12,143 nt of DNA from JAWVZH01 sp033722295 (GTDB taxonomy: Bacteria; Bacteroidota; Bacteroidia; Chitinophagales; Saprospiraceae): the NCBI GenBank assembly GCA_033722295.1, contig JAWVZH010000098.1, forward strand, positions 1 to 12,143, read 5' to 3'. The notes under the pieces are model-generated. The model was not told the origin of the DNA. It did no database searches and was given only the letters and a program-made list of their open reading frames with translations. The position numbers and the translations under genes are program-made. Of the stretch, positions 8,551-12,143 are shown piece after piece (position 1 is the stretch's first letter; every line of letters begins with the position of its first letter).

Positions 8551-8572
8551 ACAACTGCAAAAACCAAAGATC

Positions 8573-9700
8573 ATGACCAACAGATTCGCACCATTTTTCG
8601 CTGTTATAAGTTTTTTATTCTTCAGCTTATCCATCAATGCACAGATCACTGTGGGCACGGAAACCCTGCCTGACATCGGTGATGTGCTTGAATATGCAAT
8701 TTTCAGTTACGAGGATGATACTACATCATACCGAATGGACGGAGAGGATCTGTCCTGGAGCTATGACATCTCAAATATCGACAGCACCGAACAGGAGCTT
8801 TACCTGGATATAGCGGGTACGCCGCTACAGGATTCGTTTCCTATGGCCAATATGGTGGTCAGCGGCATTGGCTTTGAAGCCGCCGCATTGAGGACGATGA
8901 ATAATATTTCGATACTGGGTCTGTCCGCGGGCCAGTTGGGATTTTTTGGCATGGGAGTGATCCATTTTGAGGATCCCTGGGTGATCAGAGAAGTTCCGAT
9001 CGATTACGGGGACAGCTTTTCCGATTCGGTCAGTTTCTCCTTGACCGTCTCAAGTGCTTTGTTTGGCCTGGATACGATAATGATAATGGGAGCAACGATA
9101 GACTCGATGCGATTTAATTTTAATATCGCAATTGAGGCTGAAGCTACGGCCTGGGGTAGCGTCAATGTAAATGGCCAGTCCTTCGAAGTGTTGAAGCTGA
9201 CAAGTGTCCAGACCTCTCAAACAGGCCTGGAATTGGGTATCAATTTTGGCGGCACCATCATTTGGGTGGATGGCTCTTTGCTTTTTGGTGATGTCTTTGA
9301 TAATGCGGAAACGAGCACCTCGTATAGCTTTTTATCTGCTGATTCCAAGGAGTCTATCATCGAATTTCAGGAAGAACGCGTGCCAATAGACACCCTGGGT
9401 AATACGGAGATCGAAGTTGTTGGCAGAATGAAAAGCGAGTTGGCGACGTCGGTCAGGGATGTACCTTCAATAGCAGGACTGAAAGTAAGCCCGAATCCCG
9501 CGGTAGATCAGGTTGCTGTGACGGCGGATGATCCTTTGGAAGGAGCAACTTACAGATTGTTGAGTTTGGATGGGAAGGTGATTTCCGAACCGGGACCGTT
9601 GACCAAATCGATCGACGTAAGAGGGCTCAGAGATGGCACTTACATCCTGGAGATCAGGTGGAGCGACAGAATAGGGACAGCAAGACTTGTAAAACACTAG
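8573..9700 (+). CDS. secreted protein with T9SS type A sorting domain
   Basis: 375-residue secreted protein; I do not recognise the function. A signal peptide (residues 1-24, MTNRFAPFFAVISFLFFSLSINAQ) sets the start at 8573; an in-frame ATG 19 codons upstream (8516) would put a hydrophilic stretch before the signal and is rejected. Residues about 25-295 look beta-rich, with no cysteines, no obvious catalytic motif and acidic patches such as SYEDDTTSYRMDGEDL. Residues about 301-375 form a T9SS sorting domain: LKVSPNPAVDQVAV, YRLLSLDGKVI, LRDGTYILEI and a basic end, RLVKH. Secretion and surface attachment through T9SS are inferred from this domain. It is divergent from the giant paralogues and shares only the sorting domain with them. 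The next gene is 197 bp downstream and functionally unrelated, so this is probably a single-gene transcript. Confidence 0.9.
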   Translation: MTNRFAPFFAVISFLFFSLSINAQITVGTETLPDIGDVLEYAIFSYEDDTTSYRMDGEDLSWSYDISNIDSTEQELYLDIAGTPLQDSFPMANMVVSGIGFEAAALRTMNNISILGLSAGQLGFFGMGVIHFEDPWVIREVPIDYGDSFSDSVSFSLTVSSALFGLDTIMIMGATIDSMRFNFNIAIEAEATAWGSVNVNGQSFEVLKLTSVQTSQTGLELGINFGGTIIWVDGSLLFGDVFDNAETSTSYSFLSADSKESIIEFQEERVPIDTLGNTEIEVVGRMKSELATSVRDVPSIAGLKVSPNPAVDQVAVTADDPLEGATYRLLSLDGKVISEPGPLTKSIDVRGLRDGTYILEIRWSDRIGTARLVKH

Positions 9701-9845
9701 TCCTGAGTATCGCTTTTCGAGATTTTTGATGACCTGCGGGTCCTGAAAGACCAGTAGGATACACCGTTGTGGATGAATGGATGTTGAGGAGGGTATTCAG
9801 GAACCAGACCATTCTTTTGTGTTTCTCGATATTATAATTTAAAAT

Positions 9846-9869
9846 AAATCGGATAAACTTGTCCGATTT
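9846..9869. promoter_or_regulatory. Rrf2-type operator, site 1 (upstream of rrf2)
   Basis: Perfect 8-bp inverted repeat AAATCGGA-N8-TCCGATTT. The 24-bp layout recurs at 10346-10369 before the globin gene, with an identical left arm and two changes in the right arm. It overlaps the -33 element of the rrf2 promoter, which fits autorepression by the adjacent Rrf2 protein. The assignment to that protein is inference from position and recurrence. Confidence 0.78.
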
Positions 9870-9889
9870 GTTTATTTGACTTATTTTTG
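9859..9889 (+). promoter_or_regulatory. Bacteroidota promoter of the Rrf2 regulator gene
   Basis: TATTTTTG (9882-9889) is an exact match to TAnnTTTG. TTG (9859-9861) lies 20 bp upstream, within the 17-23 bp range used by Bacteroidota sigma factors. The TTG sits inside the operator at 9846-9869. Transcription would begin within a few bases of the ATG at 9898, so the message is probably leaderless or nearly so. Confidence 0.68.
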
Positions 9890-9897
9890 GTCCAGAT

Positions 9898-10332
9898 ATG
9901 TTCTCGAAAGCATGTGAATACGGAATAAGGGCAGTAGTCCACCTGGCACAGAGATCTGGCGAGGGAGAGCGCAGCAGTCTGAAGCAGGTTGCCGCCGCCA
10001 TCGATTCACCGGTGGCCTTCACCGCCAAGATCCTTCAGATGCTGGCCAGAGATGGTGTGATCGTCTCAGTGCAGGGTCCGCGGGGTGGATATGAATTGCC
10101 CGGAGAGGAACAGAAGAAAGTGTCGCTTGTAGATATAGTTCTGGCGATCGATGGAGACCAGATATTTAAAGGTTGTGCCCTGGGGCTCAGCAGATGCGAT
10201 GATAAAAATCCGTGCCCTTTGCATTTTCAGTTTGTTGACATCCGGGATCAATTAAGAGAGATGATGGACACCACGACCGTCTATGATCTGGCCGAACAAC
10301 TGAAAAGTGGTGGCGCCTCTTTGAAGAGGTAG
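9898..10332 (+). CDS. Rrf2-family Fe-S transcriptional regulator (NsrR/IscR-like)
   Basis: 144-residue regulator of the usual Rrf2 length. It has an N-terminal MFSKACEYGIRAVVHLA helix, a winged helix-turn-helix (about 26-67; SLKQVAAAIDSPVAFTAKILQMLARDGVI, then the wing GPRGGYEL) and a three-cysteine cluster at C93, C100 and C106 (GCALGLSRC...NPCPLH). Members with three such cysteines bind an Fe-S cluster and sense NO, redox state or cluster status. Spacing here is C-x6-C-x5-C. Glu7 aligns with the non-Cys ligand position (Asp8) of Streptomyces NsrR and might be the fourth ligand; this is inference. The downstream globin, RIC and haemerythrin genes point to NO or oxidative stress as the signal, so NsrR-like is the best guess, but IscR-like sensing is not excluded. 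The gene lies behind an operator-overlapped promoter and is likely autoregulated. Confidence 0.92.
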   Translation: MFSKACEYGIRAVVHLAQRSGEGERSSLKQVAAAIDSPVAFTAKILQMLARDGVIVSVQGPRGGYELPGEEQKKVSLVDIVLAIDGDQIFKGCALGLSRCDDKNPCPLHFQFVDIRDQLREMMDTTTVYDLAEQLKSGGASLKR

Positions 10333-10339
10333 TTTTTTT
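10316..10339 (+). terminator. probable intrinsic terminator overlapping the rrf2 stop codon
   Basis: A short stem CCTCT (10316-10320) / AGAGG (10325-10329) with a TTGA loop is followed by AG and seven Ts (10333-10339). The stem encodes the last codons of rrf2, and the stop TAG separates stem from T-tract. The stem is only 5 bp (6 with a G-T pair), so termination may be partial, making this an attenuator that lowers readthrough from regulator into effector genes. Confidence 0.5.
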
Positions 10340-10345
10340 GAACTT

Positions 10346-10369
10346 AAATCGGACAAAAATGTCCAATAT
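10346..10369. promoter_or_regulatory. Rrf2-type operator, site 2 (over the globin start codon)
   Basis: AAATCGGA-N8-TCCAATAT: same 24-bp layout as 9846-9869, with an identical left arm and two mismatches in the right arm. The ATG of the globin gene (10359) lies inside it. A repressor bound here would block initiation close to the transcript start, or act as a roadblock to readthrough from rrf2. No separate promoter with good TTG and TAnnTTTG elements is visible upstream; TAGTTTTT at 10330-10337 is a one-mismatch -7 candidate without a clear -33 partner. Confidence 0.7.
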
Positions 10370-10766
10370 AAAGAAAAAGAAAAGTGATATAGTGGATCTG
10401 AAGGACATTAAGCTCCTGGTCGACCGATTCTATGAGCGGGTAAGGGAAGACAATTTACTCGGTGAAATATTCAATAATGTCATCGGTGATCGCTGGCCCG
10501 AACATCTGCAGAAGATGTATAGTTTCTGGCAAACCATACTACTCGAAGAACACACCTATTATGGCAGTCCTTTTCCTCCGCATGCGGTACTGCCTGTTGG
10601 CGAAGCTCATTTCGATCGCTGGATGGACCTTTTTATTGAGACCGTAGATTTGAATTTTACTGGTGACAAAGCTAATGAGGCCAAATGGCGTGCCGGTAAA
10701 ATGGCGGAGATGTTTGCAGTAAAGATCGAATACTTTAGAAATACAAATTTAAAACCCATTGAATAG
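10359..10766 (+). CDS. group III truncated haemoglobin
   Basis: 135-residue single-domain globin of the TrHb3 class (Campylobacter Ctb type). It binds haem and ligates O2 or NO in the cytoplasm, probably for NO tolerance or O2 handling. Family residues are visible: Tyr25 in RFYERV (B10), His49 in WPEHLQKMY (E7), the proximal His75 in PPHAVLP (F8) and Trp88 in FDRWMDLF (G8). The LLGEIFNNVIG and FWQTILLEE blocks also match the class. The start at ATG 10359 fits the usual N-terminus just before DIKLLVDRFY. A TTG 21 bp upstream (10338) would add seven residues and is less likely. It lies 26 bp after rrf2, behind a probable terminator and with an operator across its start. It is probably co-transcribed with the RIC gene 34 bp downstream. 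Confidence 0.93.
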   Translation: MSNIKKKKSDIVDLKDIKLLVDRFYERVREDNLLGEIFNNVIGDRWPEHLQKMYSFWQTILLEEHTYYGSPFPPHAVLPVGEAHFDRWMDLFIETVDLNFTGDKANEAKWRAGKMAEMFAVKIEYFRNTNLKPIE

Positions 10767-10800
10767 CAAAAAATAATTTTAAAAATTAAAATAAAGTATT

Positions 10801-11526
10801 ATGAAAATATCAGAGCAGAACAGAATCGGAGAGATCGTCGCAAAGAATTACAGGACGGCATCGGTATTCAAATCTTTTGGTGTGGATTTTTGCTGCAAAG
10901 GACAGAGGACCCTACAGGAGGTCTGTGAAAAAGATAATATTCGTAAAGCTGAACTACTGGATGCCCTCGAGCTGTCCTTCGCCCAGGAATCGGCCTCGGA
11001 TCAAAATTTCAACCATTGGCCAATCGATCTTCTCGTGGATTATATTGAAAAAACGCATCACAGGTATGTCCGGAATCGGATCCCCGAAATTTTGGAATAT
11101 CTGGACAAATTGTGTAAAGTGCATGGAAAGAGATATCCTGAACTTAACCCGATCAAGGAGTTATTTCAGGAGTCATGTGAAGCACTCTTAAGTCATATGC
11201 AAAAAGAAGAAAAAATATTGTTCCCAAGACTGCGCCAACTGGCAACAATAAAGAATGAGGAGGGAATGAGCGAAGAACTATTACAATATATTATGACGCC
11301 GATAGACGTGATGCGTCATGAGCATGATGTGGAAGGAAACAGATTCCGGGAGATCTCGGAATTGGCAAAAGGTTACGTACCACCCGAGGCAGCTTGCGCC
11401 ACGCATCGCGTAACTTTTTCGATGTTGGAGGAGTTTGAGGAAGATCTTCACAAGCACATTCATCTTGAGAACAATATTTTGTTTCCCAAGGCGCTGCGAC
11501 TAAAAGATAAATTGGCGTATGCCTGA
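10801..11526 (+). CDS. ric: iron-sulfur cluster repair di-iron protein (RIC/ScdA/YtfE family)
   Basis: 241 residues, the normal length for RIC. The N-terminal ScdA_N (DUF542) domain (about 1-60) has the hallmark FGVDFCCKG with Cys31-Cys32. The haemerythrin-like four-helix domain (about 75-235) offers candidate di-iron ligands: His86/His87 (KTHHRYV), His132 and Glu136 (SHMQKEEKILFP), His175 (RHEHD), and His219 and Glu223 (HIHLENNILFP). These correspond to the His/Glu set of E. coli YtfE. Family members restore Fe-S clusters damaged by NO or peroxide, probably by iron donation, in the cytoplasm. A 34-bp AT-rich gap follows the globin gene, with a 15-bp TAATTTT-A-AAAATTA palindrome (10774-10788) but no copy of the Rrf2 operator, so it probably depends on the upstream promoter. 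The next gene overlaps its end by 8 bp. Confidence 0.95.
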   Translation: MKISEQNRIGEIVAKNYRTASVFKSFGVDFCCKGQRTLQEVCEKDNIRKAELLDALELSFAQESASDQNFNHWPIDLLVDYIEKTHHRYVRNRIPEILEYLDKLCKVHGKRYPELNPIKELFQESCEALLSHMQKEEKILFPRLRQLATIKNEEGMSEELLQYIMTPIDVMRHEHDVEGNRFREISELAKGYVPPEAACATHRVTFSMLEEFEEDLHKHIHLENNILFPKALRLKDKLAYA

Positions 11527-11977
11527 ACCGATCAAGCGTCATACTGCCTTACAACCCTTGAGTAGAGAGCATCATTTCGGTTTGTTGCTCTCGTGGAAGA
11601 TACGTCAGGGAATGAAAAGAGATGTGGAGGGAGAGCGTATCAAGAAATATATCAGGTGGTTTTGGGAGAGTGAGTTGAGATCGCATTTCAGGTATGAGGA
11701 GGAATACGTCTTTCCAATTCTGGGAAGTGACGATGAGTTGGTTCAGCGGGCCGAGAAAGAACATGAGAAAATAGAGGAGATGATATCCTCAGAGGAGGCG
11801 TCCCGGGCACACCTGGATCAACTTCAGGAGACCCTGATCAAGCACATCCGTTTTGAGGAGCGCATTCTTTTCAATAAGATCGAGAGTGTCGCTTCGGAGA
11901 AAGAACTGCAAATACTTGAAGATCACGACAGGGACGATCCACGACCGGATGGGTATGAAGATGAATTTTGGGTTTGA
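11519..11977 (+). CDS. small haemerythrin-like (HHE) domain protein
   Basis: 152 residues, essentially a single haemerythrin-like four-helix bundle. Likely metal ligands are His18/His19 (LSREHHF), His56 and Glu60 (SHFRYEEEYVFP), His82 (EKEHEKIEE), and His109 and Glu113 (KHIRFEERILF): the two H-x3-E motifs typical of di-iron HHE domains. The C-terminus is acidic (HDRDDPRPDGYEDEFWV). Such proteins can bind O2, NO or iron; the precise role here is unknown. The ATG at 11519 overlaps the RIC stop codon region by 8 bp, so translation is probably coupled and expression shared. The common operon suggests a partner or iron source in the same stress response (inference). There is no Shine-Dalgarno sequence. 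Confidence 0.9.
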   Translation: MPEPIKRHTALQPLSREHHFGLLLSWKIRQGMKRDVEGERIKKYIRWFWESELRSHFRYEEEYVFPILGSDDELVQRAEKEHEKIEEMISSEEASRAHLDQLQETLIKHIRFEERILFNKIESVASEKELQILEDHDRDDPRPDGYEDEFWV

Positions 11978-12002
11978 TTTTGTGATGTGTGGCAGGTAGC
12001 AT

Positions 12003-12022
12003 GTGACAAGTGACAAGTGACA
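12003..12022. repeat. short heptanucleotide array (GTGACAA)2.9
   Basis: Two full units and six bases of a third, starting 25 bp after the stop codon of the HHE gene. It is the same unit as at 4411-4439. Its end, AAGTGACA (12015-12022), is inverted at 12089-12096 (TGTCACTT), so the region between could pair. Confidence 0.85.
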
Positions 12023-12037
12023 TTGAATCAAGATCTG

Positions 12038-12067
12038 CAATTCAAGTGAGGATTTGCTTTTGAATTG
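12038..12067 (+). terminator. possible transcription-end stem-loop of the stress operon
   Basis: CAATTCAA (12038-12045) and TTGAATTG (12060-12067) form an 8-bp stem with a 14-nt loop, 60 bp beyond the HHE stop codon. The stem is AT-rich and no T-tract follows, so it is a poor intrinsic terminator. Mark it as a possible 3'-end structure only. Confidence 0.25.
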
Positions 12068-12114
12068 GAGTCTTGGCGTATTGTCCTCTGTCACTTATCG
12101 CATATTTTATATCA

Positions 12115-12127
12115 GTGCCGTAGGCAC
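12115..12127. repeat. 13-bp hairpin, GTGCC-GTA-GGCAC
   Basis: Perfect 5-bp stem with a GTA loop near the window's right edge. It combines the stem of the hairpins at 101-113 and 329-341 with the loop of the one at 199-211. Surrounding sequence runs off the window, so a larger repeat unit cannot be judged. Confidence 0.55.
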
Positions 12128-12143
12128 GCCTCAGATATTACAC

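Larger units (their letters stand above)
8215..8572. other. divergent intergenic region with large heptamer array
   Basis: 358 bp between the minus-strand start at 8214 and the plus-strand start at 8573, so it must carry both promoters. It holds an 18-unit heptamer array (8318-8443), a 6-bp stem CAAGCC-AACT-GGCTTG (8481-8496), and an inverted repeat ACATGA-N8-TCATGT (8524-8543). No strong promoter was found on the minus side. Confidence 0.7.

Noticed and set aside
8516..8572. Upstream ATG for the secreted protein starting at 8573
   Set aside because: It would place 19 hydrophilic residues ahead of a typical signal peptide, and the candidate promoter would then lie inside the gene.
8215..8676. 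154-codon N-terminal extension of the gene starting at 8214
   Set aside because: Most of it is heptamer array translated as HYPLSII repeats; it would bury a clear signal peptide, break the paralogue alignment and overlap the start of the divergent gene.
9701..9760. Terminator after the secreted protein gene
   Set aside because: Only weak imperfect stems are present (near 9707-9721 before five Ts, and GGTC/GACC at 9738-9752 with no T-tract).
10338..10358. TTG start for the truncated globin
   Set aside because: The ATG at 10359 matches the usual family N-terminus; the extension has no family similarity and directly follows a terminator T-tract.
10774..10788. 15-bp palindrome TAATTTT-A-AAAATTA as a third operator
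   Set aside because: It does not resemble the AAATCGGA operator and sits in a very AT-rich gap where such palindromes arise easily.

Overview
The window looks like chromosomal DNA of a Bacteroidota species, most likely close to Saprospiraceae (Lewinella-like). Three large secreted proteins have signal peptides and C-terminal type IX secretion (T9SS) sorting domains. Two of them carry the carboxypeptidase-regulatory/dockerin-like module common in Saprospiraceae. No start codon has a Shine-Dalgarno sequence, and one clear promoter fits the Bacteroidota consensus (TTG-N20-TAnnTTTG). The family-level placement is inference. I see no tRNA, rRNA, CRISPR array, transposase or prophage gene.

Layout: 1-516 is gene-free. 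It holds two diverged copies of a ~147-bp repeat, several 13-bp hairpins and a 9-unit heptamer array that supplies the stop codon of the next gene. 517-4254 and 4477-8214, both on the minus strand, are paralogous giant secreted proteins of exactly 1245 residues each. The gap between them has a perfect AT-rich palindrome and a second heptamer array. 8215-8572 is a divergent intergenic region dominated by an 18-unit heptamer array. 8573-9700 (plus) encodes a third T9SS cargo protein of unknown function.

9846-11977 (plus) is a compact nitrosative/oxidative-stress locus: an Rrf2-family Fe-S regulator (NsrR/IscR-like), a group III truncated haemoglobin, the di-iron Fe-S-cluster repair protein RIC/ScdA, and a small haemerythrin-like protein overlapping RIC by 8 bp. 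The same 24-bp inverted-repeat operator lies in the rrf2 promoter and over the globin start codon. A probable terminator at the end of rrf2 separates regulator from effectors. The simplest model is that the Fe-S regulator represses itself and the effectors, and NO or oxidative damage to its cluster releases them: the globin handles NO or O2, RIC repairs damaged Fe-S centres, and the haemerythrin may bind O2, NO or iron.

The most unusual structural signal is the set of heptanucleotide arrays (ACGCTAA x9, GTGACAA x4.1, ATGGATA x18, GTGACAA x2.9) found in four of the gene borders. All share a G-[A/C]-[C/T]-A-A core plus a 2-nt spacer. With them occur 13-bp hairpins built as five-base arms around TCT or GTA loops.
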